Assembly: GCF_036825535.1 (NCBI RefSeq)
Contig: NZ_CP098813.1
Location: 248,001 to 312,000 of the forward strand
Source of the DNA: Parasalinivibrio latis
GTDB lineage: Bacteria > Pseudomonadota > Gammaproteobacteria > Enterobacterales > Vibrionaceae
Length of the DNA stretch: 64,000 bases
Direction: 5' to 3'
The translations under genes were made by a program, and so were the position numbers. The first letter of the stretch is position 1; each line of letters opens with the position of its first letter. A model generated the notes under the pieces. That model worked only from the letters and a program-made list of their open reading frames with translations, did not search any database and had not been told where the DNA came from. Positions 45,485-54,310 of the stretch are shown piece by piece.

Positions 45485-46690
45485 ATGCACACCAACATAG
45501 ATAATAAAAATATATTGGTGATTGATGACTCAGAGGCAATTCTGTTGGTCATGCAAACCATGCTTAATGAAATCGGTTACCACAACATCACGACAACAAA
45601 CTCCCCGCACCATGCCATAGATATGGTTTATGCCGCACCTGAACGTTTCGATGTCATCCTTACCGATCTCAACATGCCTGGATATGACGGGATGCAAGTG
45701 GTCCGCAAGCTGGGAGATATGGGCTTCAAAGGGGCAATTGGCATCATTTCTGAAATGGACAAGCGGATCGTAGAGTTGGCTTGTGAGATTTCTCGCCAGC
45801 ACAAGGTTTGCCTGGTAGGCAACCTTTCTAAACCCATCCAGATGGCCGATTTACGGTGGTTGTTCCAAAAGGTCGAGCAACTTAAGGAAAGGCACTTCAG
45901 ACATTACCTCCCGATTACTAAAGAGGAACTTGTTGAAGCAATTAACCTTAGCCAGATTACCCCGTACTACCAGCCCAAGCTTGATCTCCGTAATAACAAA
46001 GTAACCGGTGTCGAAGTGTTGGCGAGAATAAACCGCCCCGGCCAAGTTGACGCTATGTTGCCAGGGCACTTTATCCCTACTGCCATTGCCCACCAGTTAA
46101 TAGACCGCGTAACGCTTCAACTCGTAGCGAAAGCAGTGGTCGACTACCAAAGACTCAAAAGGATTTTTGGGGAACAGATTAAACTGTGTTTCAACCTTTC
46201 CCCTTCCCAATTGTCTGACCTCGATTACCCAGATGATCTGGAGAAAATGTTGGAGCAGTACCAAATAGAAAGAAACCGGATAGTCCTGGAAATCACAGAA
46301 GAGTTCGCATTAAAAAGTGCTATTCAACTCGAATCTCTCAATCGCCTGCGTATGCGAGGCTATGGGTTATCGCTTGATGATTTTGGTACCGGTTACACCA
46401 ACCTCCATCAACTTCGAAGCTTGCCATTCACCGAGGTAAAAATTGACCGGTCACTGATTGATGGTTTGCACAAAGACAAATTCTCCCAGGTTGTCGTCCA
46501 GTCGCTGGTCGATATTGCTGAAAGTATTGGTATTGAACTGGTCGCGGAAGGGATAGAAAAAATAGCCGATTTCGAATACCTACAGAAATACTACAACCGA
46601 ATTACCATTCAAGGGTTTTTGCTTTGTAAACCGAGAGAATTGCAGTCACTCAGTGCCTGGCACCGCAGTTGGGTGTCCAACACCGCTTAA
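45485..46690 (+). CDS. REC-EAL response regulator (cyclic-di-GMP phosphodiesterase)
   Basis: A 401-residue cytoplasmic protein. The receiver has an N-terminal VIDDSEA, phospho-acceptor in VILTDLNMPGYDGM and LSKPIQMADLRW. The EAL domain has YYQPKLDLRNNKVTGVEVLARI (E-V-L-A-R form of ExLxR), LCFNLSPSQL, EITEEFAL, SLDDFGTGYTNLHQL, VKIDRSLI, VAEGIEK and QGFLLCKP. All catalytic positions seem kept, so hydrolysis of cyclic-di-GMP is expected. The ATG at 45485 follows AGGGAAATGGA. With the HD-GYP protein at 33179 it provides two enzymes that lower cyclic-di-GMP in one neighbourhood. Confidence 0.94.
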   Translation: MHTNIDNKNILVIDDSEAILLVMQTMLNEIGYHNITTTNSPHHAIDMVYAAPERFDVILTDLNMPGYDGMQVVRKLGDMGFKGAIGIISEMDKRIVELACEISRQHKVCLVGNLSKPIQMADLRWLFQKVEQLKERHFRHYLPITKEELVEAINLSQITPYYQPKLDLRNNKVTGVEVLARINRPGQVDAMLPGHFIPTAIAHQLIDRVTLQLVAKAVVDYQRLKRIFGEQIKLCFNLSPSQLSDLDYPDDLEKMLEQYQIERNRIVLEITEEFALKSAIQLESLNRLRMRGYGLSLDDFGTGYTNLHQLRSLPFTEVKIDRSLIDGLHKDKFSQVVVQSLVDIAESIGIELVAEGIEKIADFEYLQKYYNRITIQGFLLCKPRELQSLSAWHRSWVSNTA

Positions 46691-46725
46691 CCCTTAAAGC
46701 TACCCTTTAGTTTTGCTCGTTTTCT

Positions 46726-46755
46726 GCTCACCATCACGGAAGGCGAGCTTTTTTT
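46726..46755 (+). terminator. Terminator of the REC-EAL gene
   Basis: GCTCACC pairs with GGCGAGC with one mismatch, followed by seven T. It lies 35 bases after the stop. Confidence 0.65.
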
Positions 46756-46850
46756 GTTTACAATTTAACAAATGTTTGACGAACAAACTTTTGTTTTCAC
46801 CAACTAAGAGATTTATTGGCGTTACCTGACAAATAAAGGGAAGGACCCCT

Positions 46851-47948
46851 ATGACCGAACGCGAAGCAGAAGTGCTGGCGCTGGTTGCCAGATATCCCAC
46901 TATGTCACAACAGGAGATGGCTAAACGGCTTGGTATAAGCCGAAGTTCACTGGCCGGGCACATCATGAACCTGACTCGTCAGGGCCGTATCCAGGGGAAG
47001 GGGTATATTGTTGCTCCAAAACGATATGTCGTTGTTGTTGGTGGCGCCAACATGGATATCTGTGGAAGAGCCAGGATCCCTCTTTCCGGGGCAGACTCCA
47101 CGCCGAGCGATATCTTTTCCGGATTTGGCGGTGTTGGCAGGAATATCGCTGAAAACCTGGCTCGCCTTGGCACGGACTGCCGGTTAATCACGGCAGTGGG
47201 AAACGATATGTGGGGGGACAAGATCCTCGAGCACTGCCGGGATCTCGCCATCAACACGGAATTCAGCATTACAGTAAAGGAAGCATCGACGTCTTGCTTT
47301 GTGTCCATCCTAGACAGCGATGGGGAAGTCTCCCAGGCAGTAAACGATATGGCAGTACTGGATCATCTGACCCCGGATGCCCTTGAGAAATGCCATGGTG
47401 TACTCAGTTGCGCCAGCCTTATCGTTGTTGATGCCAACCTGTCAGAAGCAACCCTTTCATGGATTTTTGCCCGTTACAGGGATACGCCGATATTTGCCGA
47501 CCCGGTTTCTGCTACCAAGTGTCAAAAACTCAAACCTCACCTTGGCAATATCGACACCCTCAAACCCAACCGTGCCGAGGCGGCGATGCTGGCAGGCATA
47601 CCGGAAGGACAACCCGGTGATCTTGCTGGTATCTCCTGTGAGATCCACAACCTCGGTGTACGACACGTTGTCATCAGCCTTGGACGGGATGGTATCTGGT
47701 CAAGTATGGATGGTAACGGTGTCCATATACCGGCAATTGAAGGAAACGGAGCCAACGTTACCGGTTGTGGTGACGCGCTGATGGCCGGGCTGGTTCACGC
47801 TCGCTCCAACAACTGGCCAAGAGAAAAAACGCTCCAGTTTGCTGTCGCAGCTGCCAGTCTGGCGCGAGAAGCAGATACCGCCGTCAATCCCCTTATTTCT
47901 GAATCATCTGTATTTACATGTCTGAAGGATGCCTGCAATGAAGATTAA
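46851..47948 (+). CDS. psuK: Pseudouridine kinase with N-terminal HTH
   Basis: A 365-residue PfkB-family kinase with an N-terminal winged helix (EMAKRLGISRSSLAGHIMNL), the layout of E. coli PsuK (YeiC/YeiI group). The kinase domain starts KRYVVVVGGANMDICGRA, holds FSGFGGVGRNIAENLARLG, and ends with the catalytic NVTGCGDALMAGLVHA (GAGD-type anion hole with the base Asp). It phosphorylates pseudouridine to its 5'-phosphate for PsuG. AGGGAAGGACC lies before the ATG. It overlaps psuG by 11 bases, indicating coupling. The HTH may give autoregulation. Confidence 0.93.
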   Translation: MTEREAEVLALVARYPTMSQQEMAKRLGISRSSLAGHIMNLTRQGRIQGKGYIVAPKRYVVVVGGANMDICGRARIPLSGADSTPSDIFSGFGGVGRNIAENLARLGTDCRLITAVGNDMWGDKILEHCRDLAINTEFSITVKEASTSCFVSILDSDGEVSQAVNDMAVLDHLTPDALEKCHGVLSCASLIVVDANLSEATLSWIFARYRDTPIFADPVSATKCQKLKPHLGNIDTLKPNRAEAAMLAGIPEGQPGDLAGISCEIHNLGVRHVVISLGRDGIWSSMDGNGVHIPAIEGNGANVTGCGDALMAGLVHARSNNWPREKTLQFAVAAASLAREADTAVNPLISESSVFTCLKDACNED

Positions 47949-48858
47949 TCCGTTTCTCGATATCGCACCTGAGGTTGCCGGCGCACTGGCAGAACGCAGG
48001 CCGGTTGTGGCTCTGGAATCCACTATCATTTCCCATGGTATGCCCTACCCCCAGAATGTAGAAACAGCCCGGCAGGTAGAAACCGCCGTCCGGGAAAAAG
48101 GGGCCGTTCCGGCTACCATCGCAATATTGGACGGACGGTTAAAAATCGGGCTGTCAGCAGATGAAATTGAAGTACTGGGTAAAGCCGGTACCTCGGTAAC
48201 AAAAGTCAGCCGAAGGGATATCCCGTTTGTCGTCGCTGGGAAAAGCCACGGTGCAACGACCGTTGCTGCAACAATGATCCTCGCCGCCATGGCCGGTATA
48301 AAGGTTTTTGCAACCGGCGGTATTGGCGGTGTCCACCGCGAAGCCCAGCAAACATTCGATATCTCCGCAGACCTCCAGGAGTTGGCTAAAACACCGGTAG
48401 CGGTCGTATGTGCCGGAGCGAAATCTATCCTTGACCTTGGACTGACCCGGGAATACCTGGAAACGCTCGGTGTCCCTGTAATCGGTTACCGTACCAAAAT
48501 GCTTCCGGCGTTCTATACCGGGGAAAGTGACTTTGACGTGGATTACACCCTGAACACTCCTGAAGATATCGCACGGGTACTGCATACCCGTGAGATCCTG
48601 TCATTAGAAGGAGGAACAGTTATCGCCAACCCGATCCCGCCAGAATTTGCCATGCCCAGAGAGACTATCGACAACGCCATAGAAAAAGCACTCCTTGAAG
48701 CAGTGGCTAACGGTATTGCCGGAAAAGCGACAACTCCATTTCTGCTGTCCCGGGTTTGTGAACTTACCGGCGGAAACAGCCTGGCCTCAAATATCCAGCT
48801 GGTATTAAACAACGCAAGGCTCGCCGCGGATATAGCGACAGCGTTGTCTAAAATGTAA
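47938..48858 (+). CDS. psuG: Pseudouridine-5'-phosphate glycosidase
   Basis: A 306-residue enzyme that cleaves the C-C glycosidic bond of pseudouridine-5'-phosphate to uracil and ribose-5-phosphate. Hallmarks are RRPVVALESTIISHGMPYPQN (catalytic Glu in ALEST), PATIAILDGRLKIGL, KVSRRDIPFVVA (catalytic Lys region), GATTVAATM, VFATGGIGGVHR and CAGAKSILDLGLTREYLETLGVPV. The start at 47938 is favoured by AAGGA at eight bases; 47929 is an alternative. It follows psuK in one operon. No dedicated psuT lies next to it; the nucleoside permease at 54771 could supply pseudouridine. Confidence 0.97.
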   Translation: MKINPFLDIAPEVAGALAERRPVVALESTIISHGMPYPQNVETARQVETAVREKGAVPATIAILDGRLKIGLSADEIEVLGKAGTSVTKVSRRDIPFVVAGKSHGATTVAATMILAAMAGIKVFATGGIGGVHREAQQTFDISADLQELAKTPVAVVCAGAKSILDLGLTREYLETLGVPVIGYRTKMLPAFYTGESDFDVDYTLNTPEDIARVLHTREILSLEGGTVIANPIPPEFAMPRETIDNAIEKALLEAVANGIAGKATTPFLLSRVCELTGGNSLASNIQLVLNNARLAADIATALSKM

Positions 48859-48867
48859 GACCTTAAC

Positions 48868-48896
48868 GCTCTGGCGATACTTCGCCGGAGCCTTTT
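48868..48896 (+). terminator. Terminator of psuKG
   Basis: GCTCTGGCGA pairs with TCGCCGGAGC with one G-T wobble and is followed by CTTTT. It lies 10 bases after the psuG stop. Confidence 0.7.
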
Positions 48897-48991
48897 ACCC
48901 GCAATCATCGAATCTCAATCACGAAACGACACCCCAGCCCCCAACAGTTGTAGCCTCAGAAATAAGGAACTCTCCTTACCAAAGAGTCACG

Positions 48992-49014
48992 CTCATTGCA
49001 GGTACTGCAATGAG
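48992..49014. promoter_or_regulatory. Perfect hairpin before the SH3-domain gene
   Basis: CTCATTGCAG-GTA-CTGCAATGAG, a 10-bp stem with no T tail, 40 bases before the start at 49055. It may be an operator or leader hairpin; no function is assigned. Confidence 0.4.
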
Positions 49015-49054
49015 TACAAAAGAACTCACCATATAACTAAAACAAGGCTAGGCT

Positions 49055-49705
49055 ATGTTGGCATACACGATCTCGATGATTCTTTTTGGACTTGGTGCAG
49101 CTTTCGCTGCTATTTCTGGGGTAACACTGGATCAAAACGGCCAATTCTGGTTGAAGCGCGTAACGATACGCGGTTGGGTCACGGTGTTGGCTGTTGTCTG
49201 CAGCGTAATATCGGGTATCAGTATTTACATTCACGCAAAACAGCAGGAAGACGGGTTATACCTCCTTGTTCAGGATCTGACCGAACAGCTGAACAAGCAG
49301 GAATCCCGCAACAATCAATTGGTCAATGTACTTTCTGAAATGCAACACGAACAGCAGTCACAACTGGATGAACCCATTTCAGAACAAGAGCCCCCAGCCC
49401 CGGAGCCTGCCCCCACACTCTCTGTTAACCTTCCGGAGCTGGACGATGTGTTTGGCCAGCGCAACTTCAGGGAAGTATTTCTCAACAGTACAAATACGAC
49501 AGCGGCAAATACGAGATACAAGGCAATATCTGCCGATAAACTGAATGTCCGGGCAAAACCCTCTACACAATCACAGGTTCTGGGACAACTTAAACAGGGG
49601 ACTTACGTCAGAATCCTTAACGCTCAGCCAGACTGGATGCTGGTTGAAACCGCAGGTGGTACAACCGGGTGGGTTTCGTCCCAATTTGTAGGCGACATTA
49701 AATAG
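49055..49705 (+). CDS. Membrane-anchored bacterial SH3-domain protein
   Basis: A 216-residue protein with two N-terminal membrane segments (about 3-23 and 40-58), a coiled stretch (YLLVQDLTEQLNKQESRNNQ) and an acidic Pro/Glu linker (SEQEPPAPEPAPT). A C-terminal SH3b domain follows: LNVRAKPSTQSQVLGQLKQGTYVRI and WMLVETAGGTTGWVSSQFV. SH3b modules in such proteins often contact cell wall or protein partners in the periplasm. No catalytic domain is present. It stands alone after a hairpin; the function is unknown. Confidence 0.88.
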   Translation: MLAYTISMILFGLGAAFAAISGVTLDQNGQFWLKRVTIRGWVTVLAVVCSVISGISIYIHAKQQEDGLYLLVQDLTEQLNKQESRNNQLVNVLSEMQHEQQSQLDEPISEQEPPAPEPAPTLSVNLPELDDVFGQRNFREVFLNSTNTTAANTRYKAISADKLNVRAKPSTQSQVLGQLKQGTYVRILNAQPDWMLVETAGGTTGWVSSQFVGDIK

Positions 49706-49854
49706 AAATTCAGCACTACAGCGGCAATCACCAATACGTCCGGACACTAAAATGATGAATTGTCACACCAACTGTCCCATGTCACTATTGGGTCATTACC
49801 CGATACGCTGACATATGCCTGTTGAAAAAAGGAATTAAGGGAGAAGGGACAAGA

Positions 49855-50379
49855 ATGAGTTGGATAATCCGCCCGTTCGCGCAAGGTGACTTGGAAGCTA
49901 TAAACTCCATCTATAACCACTATATTTCGAATACCTCCATCACATTCGATATTGATGAATGGACGATGGAAAAGCGGGAAGCCTGGTTGGCTAAATTGCA
50001 AAAGCACCCAGGGATGTACCACCTCCTTGTTGCAGAAATCGACGGCAGTGTTGTGGGTTTTGCCTACAACAACGAATTTCGCGAAAAACTCGCGTACCAG
50101 ACATCAACCGAGGTCACCATCTACCTGAAACCGGACATGTCAGTTAAAGGGTTGGGATCCGCACTGCTTTCCCATCTTATCTCCGACATGAAGAAATCAG
50201 CGTTTCGCAGGGCTTACTCTCTGATTACCCTACCAAACCAGGTGTCTGAAGCGTTACACCGTAAGTTCGGGTTTGTCCAGGTAGGGCAAATGACTGAAGT
50301 GGGTTTCAAGTTTGGGCAGTTTCATGATGTTGCAATATACGAACTGCCCCTTCATTCCGGCAACACCCCAAAGGGCTAG
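49855..50379 (+). CDS. GNAT acetyltransferase (phosphinothricin/methionine-sulfone acetyltransferase type)
   Basis: A 174-residue GNAT of the Pat/MnaT branch: WIIRPFAQGDLEAINSIYNHYI and NTSITFDIDEWTMEKREAW at the N-terminus match the bar/pat N-terminal pattern, STEVTIYLKPDMSVKGLGSALLSHLI is the acetyl-CoA loop, and SEALHRKFGFVQVGQMTEVGFKFGQFHDVAIYE the family ending (the W of D-V-A-x-W is I here). Members acetylate amino-acid analogues such as methionine sulfone. The ATG at 49855 follows GGGAGAAGGGA. The LysE-type exporter is convergent with it. Confidence 0.88.
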   Translation: MSWIIRPFAQGDLEAINSIYNHYISNTSITFDIDEWTMEKREAWLAKLQKHPGMYHLLVAEIDGSVVGFAYNNEFREKLAYQTSTEVTIYLKPDMSVKGLGSALLSHLISDMKKSAFRRAYSLITLPNQVSEALHRKFGFVQVGQMTEVGFKFGQFHDVAIYELPLHSGNTPKG

Positions 50380-50392
50380 AGCCTTGTCAGTA

Positions 50393-51004
50393 TTAACGGC
50401 TTAATGGCAGTGCCGCGCCGATAAGCGCAAAAATGCCCCCACAGGTACGGTTAAACCCTTTTCCGCTGCGTGCCAGCCAAGGGCGAATTTTGAACGCGAC
50501 CACGGCAACCATGTACTCTACTGACAGTTCTACCACTGCAATAGTGAGTGCCATGATCACGAACTGAGGGAGCAAGGGCTGATCTGAACGCAGGAACTGC
50601 GGTAAAAACGCGGCAAAGAACAACATCGCTTTGGGGTTAGTCAATGCAGCCAGCAATCCTTGCGAGAACATAGAGCGTCCGCGTTTAACCTGTACCGTTT
50701 GATTATGCTCCAGTTGTAATCCAGGGGACCTCCAAAGCTGGAATCCCAGCCAAATAAGGTAAGCACCACCAATCCATCTCATGAAAGTCAGGGCGTGAGC
50801 TGATGCAGCAAGAATCGCCCCTATTCCCGCCATGGAAGCCAGAGCCAATACAACCAGCCCTATAACCCCGCCACAGATGGTATACAAAGTCCGTTTGTGC
50901 CCGTATAACGCGCCATGCGTCAGCGCCAACAAGCTGTTTGGACCCGGTACAAAGGCAATGCCAACAGCCGCCGTCAAGAAAAGCAGCCAAATATCAAAGG
51001 CCAT
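50393..51004 (-). CDS. LysE/RhtB-family amino-acid exporter
   Basis: A 203-residue six-helix inner-membrane exporter. GIAFVPGPNSLLALTHGALYGHKR is the family signature near the N-terminus, GAYLIWLGFQLWRS is the second, and QGLLAALTNPKAMLFFAAFLPQF is the third. The ATG at 51004 follows AAAGGAAACC. It is divergent from a GlxA-type regulator at 51116, an arrangement usually seen when the regulator senses the exported amino acid or a related compound. The substrate is not predictable. Confidence 0.93.
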   Translation of the reverse strand: MAFDIWLLFLTAAVGIAFVPGPNSLLALTHGALYGHKRTLYTICGGVIGLVVLALASMAGIGAILAASAHALTFMRWIGGAYLIWLGFQLWRSPGLQLEHNQTVQVKRGRSMFSQGLLAALTNPKAMLFFAAFLPQFLRSDQPLLPQFVIMALTIAVVELSVEYMVAVVAFKIRPWLARSGKGFNRTCGGIFALIGAALPLSR

Positions 51005-51115
51005 GGGGTTTCCTTTCAAAATGCCCGTCATTCAGAGAGCGCAAGTTTATACGGTTTTTGGTGCATATCATGGTAATTTCCGGAAATCGTACGATACTAT
51101 TTGGACATACGTTTA

Positions 51116-52174
51116 ATGGATAAGACACCTGTTATGGTTAGTACCCTATCCAGTGTCAGCAACCTGCCTGGTGAGAACACCCCGAAAGCGAAACCGGAGG
51201 TGCGCTTCCTTCTGTTGCCCCTGCCTGATTTTGCCATGCTGCCCTTTGGGGGCTTCATCGATAAGCTGCGATTCTCTGCTGATGAAGAAGACTACAGCCA
51301 ACAACGTTACTGCAGCTGGGACATTCTGGGCGACAAACCCGGACATATCTGTGCCAACAGCGGCGTAGCAGTGGAAATTCAGGTAACCCCCAGGGATATA
51401 CGGCTGACTGACTATGACTATCTGGTGATTTTTGGCAGCAGGACCGCACGCCAAAGCCAAATGCTTGCTGCCAAGTATGGTGAATTACTGAGGCAGGCTG
51501 CCGGACAGGGTGTCACACTGGTAAGTATCGACAATGCCAGTTTCCTGCTTGCCAGTGCCGGGTTGCTGAAAGGCCACAGAGTTGCCATCCACTGGCGGCA
51601 TATCAAAGAATTCCGGGAGGCTTTTCCCGGCATAGAAGTCCGTGCCGAGCAAATTTACTGTTTTGACCGCAAACGTATCAGTTGTGCGGGAGGGGGAGCA
51701 GCCATTGACCTGGCCGTTGAGCTTCTCGCCCGGCACTGTGGTCGCACCCGGGCAATGAAAGGGCTGGCGGACATGTTGGTTGACGAGGCCCGGGGGGAAA
51801 TTCACCAGGTCAAGTCCATGCATGTCGAAACAGATGTGAGCAGGCACGTCGGCCGGGCAATCAATCTGATGCGGGGTTTGATGGAAGTAAAAACCACCAC
51901 AGAAGAACTCGCCAGTTTAGTGGGAATTAGCCGCCGCCAGTTAGACAGGCAATTTAAAAACCGCTTTGGTATGACAACCCGTGAATACTGGCATGAAATG
52001 AAAATGCAGTATGCCCGCTGGCGGCTGGTTAACTCAAACCATAGCCTGATCAGCCTGGCTGCTGAAGTTGGTATCCAGGACACCAGTTATTTTTGCCGGG
52101 TATTCCGCCAACGGTTTGGCTGCAGTCCGGAAACCTTCCGGTTGCAATCAACATCCCCGGAGCAACCTTCCTGA
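51116..52174 (+). CDS. GlxA-type AraC regulator (DJ-1/PfpI plus AraC)
   Basis: A 352-residue regulator. The N-terminal class-I glutamine-amidotransferase-like domain (about 25-215) has YDYLVIFGSRTA and SIDNASFLLASAGLLKGHRVAIHWRH; the nucleophile Cys of active amidotransferases is replaced, so it is a ligand sensor. Two AraC helix-turn-helix motifs follow: TTEELASLVGISRRQLDRQFKNRF and ISLAAEVGIQDTSYFCRVFRQRF. Relatives control choline, carnitine, glycine-betaine and arginine use. The ATG at 51116 is preferred over a TTG at 51101. It is divergent from the LysE exporter. Confidence 0.92.
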   Translation: MDKTPVMVSTLSSVSNLPGENTPKAKPEVRFLLLPLPDFAMLPFGGFIDKLRFSADEEDYSQQRYCSWDILGDKPGHICANSGVAVEIQVTPRDIRLTDYDYLVIFGSRTARQSQMLAAKYGELLRQAAGQGVTLVSIDNASFLLASAGLLKGHRVAIHWRHIKEFREAFPGIEVRAEQIYCFDRKRISCAGGGAAIDLAVELLARHCGRTRAMKGLADMLVDEARGEIHQVKSMHVETDVSRHVGRAINLMRGLMEVKTTTEELASLVGISRRQLDRQFKNRFGMTTREYWHEMKMQYARWRLVNSNHSLISLAAEVGIQDTSYFCRVFRQRFGCSPETFRLQSTSPEQPS

Positions 52175-52402
52175 ACACCCAGGCCATCAAGGAAAACACA
52201 AACTGTAACGTTTCCCTCTGCACTTATGTGGACGACAGCGGTTAGAATCCCTATAGTCCAATGCCGCCAGAGCCTAGTACCCGCAAGCTTAGTGTGTTGG
52301 CCCACGATGATTTCAATCTGTAGGGCGACCAAATAACTTGCCCGGTACTAGCCGTATGGTTTCGGCCCAGATAAACCCACATGCCAACCAAAGAGAATAA
52401 GC

Positions 52403-53032
52403 ATGAAAATTAAATCTCTGCTGTTTGCTGCCCTGGCAACGTTGACATTGTCAGCCTGCAGTGACAATGGAAAACCAACGGAAGGAAAAGAATACACCGT
52501 TATAGCCAATCCAATCAGTGCAGGAAAAATTGCCCCTGTTACTGAAGTTTTCTCTCTTTCGTGTGGACATTGCCGCATGATGGAGGATGCTATCCCGGCG
52601 ATAGAAAAAGGAACCAGCCAGGACATCAGCAAAGTGCATGTGACATTCAATGAAAGTGCTATGTTTGCTGCCCTGCTTTACTATTCAGCAGCGATTCAGG
52701 CAGAAGGCAAACTTGATCCCGCACTGACTGCTGCACTGTTTAAATACGTGCAGGAAGAGCAGACTGAATCCCCGGACAAAAACAAGGAAATCATTACCGC
52801 ACTTTTTGAAAAGTACGGCCTTACCAGCCCTTATTCCCTGAGCGAGCAACAACAACAGGCACTGTTTAAGGCAATGGAAAAAGCTGATGAAGTCACTGAG
52901 CAAGCTGAAATTGTTTCAGTACCGACATTCATCGTTAACGGAAAGTACCTCGTCAACACCGCAGAACATGACAGTGTCGAAAAACTGATTTCTACACTTA
53001 ACTTCCTGTTGAATACTCCTCCGTCAAAATAA
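52403..53032 (+). CDS. DsbA-like thiol oxidoreductase lipoprotein with CGHC active site
   Basis: A 209-residue lipoprotein (lipobox LSAC, Cys19). A DsbA-type thioredoxin fold follows with VFSLSCGHCRMME (Cys54-Gly-His-Cys57), an inserted helical domain, and the cis-Pro loop in SVPTFIVNGKY. DsbA usually has CPHC; CGHC is the pair typical of protein disulfide isomerases and should make the enzyme less oxidising. Lipid anchoring is also unusual for DsbA. A role in isomerising or forming disulfides of envelope proteins is likely. It stands alone; no dsbB is nearby. Confidence 0.9.
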   Translation: MKIKSLLFAALATLTLSACSDNGKPTEGKEYTVIANPISAGKIAPVTEVFSLSCGHCRMMEDAIPAIEKGTSQDISKVHVTFNESAMFAALLYYSAAIQAEGKLDPALTAALFKYVQEEQTESPDKNKEIITALFEKYGLTSPYSLSEQQQQALFKAMEKADEVTEQAEIVSVPTFIVNGKYLVNTAEHDSVEKLISTLNFLLNTPPSK

Positions 53033-53216
53033 CTTAACTATCCGGGCCTTGGCCTTTCTGGGCCCGGTTCCCCCCTGATGCCCCCCTTTGCCACTTACTG
53101 TTCCTGTATCCCGCACCCAATCTCATTTCTGTAATGGCTCAGTACCCGACTTTCTGCGACCATGGCGAATGAATCCCGTTATGCGGCTGTAAAAGCATCA
53201 ATACAAGGAACTCAAT

Positions 53217-53711
53217 GTGAACAGACTATTCTTGGTACTCATGCTCTTTTTCCCGCTGTCGGCAATGTCAGCCCCGGCCCCCAGCGAAAGGGTACAAAAG
53301 CTGGTGAACCTGATGAACATGGACAGCATTGTGGATGTTCTGGACACCCAAATGCAGAGTATGACTAACAACATAGCTCAACAGGCAAACCTTCAACCGG
53401 ATGAACGGGCACTGTTTGAGGAATACCAGGCTGGTGTTCAGAAAATAGCAATGGAAGAGTTGAATTGGGCAAATCTGGAACCCCAAATCATTGCGCTTTA
53501 CGCCGAACATTTCAGTGAAAAAGAGATAGAAGACATGATTGCCTTTTACCAAACTGAGACCGGGCAGTCCGTCATTCGTAAAATGCCAGCCATTACTCAG
53601 GCATCCATGCAAATGTCCATACAGATGGTTCAGCGCGCCGCTCCCAAACTACAGAAGTACTCTCAGGAGTTTGCCCGAAAACTGCAAGCCAAACGAAGCG
53701 GTGCACAGTAG
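53217..53711 (+). CDS. DUF2059 secreted protein
   Basis: A 164-residue protein with a signal peptide (cleavage near SAMSA, residue 19). The body is helical and matches DUF2059: RVQKLVNLMNMDSIVDVLDTQM, then LEPQIIALYAEHFSEKEIEDMIAFYQTETGQSVIRKMP. The start is GTG at 53217 behind AAGGAA; an overlapping ATG two bases earlier reads straight to a stop. The function is unknown. It is transcribed alone between the DsbA-like and DUF2750 genes. Confidence 0.9.
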   Translation: MNRLFLVLMLFFPLSAMSAPAPSERVQKLVNLMNMDSIVDVLDTQMQSMTNNIAQQANLQPDERALFEEYQAGVQKIAMEELNWANLEPQIIALYAEHFSEKEIEDMIAFYQTETGQSVIRKMPAITQASMQMSIQMVQRAAPKLQKYSQEFARKLQAKRSGAQ

Positions 53712-53853
53712 ATGCTGCGGTACAATTATTCAGCACAAAACCTGCTGTAAAGAGAATTTGTGCTTATATTTCTTAGCTAACGCTATTTTTAATGGTGAGT
53801 TGATGGGACGTTTGCCATAATCCACGTTGAACTACAACCTACAGGATCCTGTC

Positions 53854-54243
53854 ATGTCAGATTCCCTTGACGCTGGCCAACTGGCTGAAATCGCCGCTTA
53901 TGATGCGGAAAAGCGTTTTAAGTACCTCGTTAGCGAAGTTGTCGCCCAACGCCAGATTTGGATTCTCGTTGACGAACACGGCTGCGTGATGCTCAATACC
54001 GATGAAGAAGACTGTGTCCCGGTTTGGCCGCGTAAGGAATTCGCCGAATCATGGGCAACCGGTGACTGGGCAGAATGCAAGGCAGAAGCCATCTCACTGG
54101 CAAAGTGGCACAGCCGTTGGACACCGGGTCTGGAAGACGACGAGTTGGCAATTGCCATTTTCCCTGATCAGCAAGGCGAAGGCGTGGTTGTTTATCCGGA
54201 TGAACTGGATTTCGAACTGCGTCAAAAAGCCGGTAAGCGATAA
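53854..54243 (+). CDS. DUF2750 family protein
   Basis: A 129-residue soluble protein with the DUF2750 pattern: YDAEKRFKYLVSEVVAQRQIWILVDEHG, CVPVWPRKEFAESWATGDW, and FPDQQGEGVVVYPDELDFEL. It is strongly acidic. The ATG at 53854 is favoured by family length over the frame-open start at 53827. The family has no known function and is common in Vibrio and relatives. It lies 67 bases before yibL on the same strand, possibly co-transcribed. Confidence 0.88.
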   Translation: MSDSLDAGQLAEIAAYDAEKRFKYLVSEVVAQRQIWILVDEHGCVMLNTDEEDCVPVWPRKEFAESWATGDWAECKAEAISLAKWHSRWTPGLEDDELAIAIFPDQQGEGVVVYPDELDFELRQKAGKR

Positions 54244-54310
54244 CTCTTTTTTCTGACCATGTTGCGCCTCGGTAGCGTGGTCACTCCAATGAAAGTAAAC
54301 AGGTAACACT

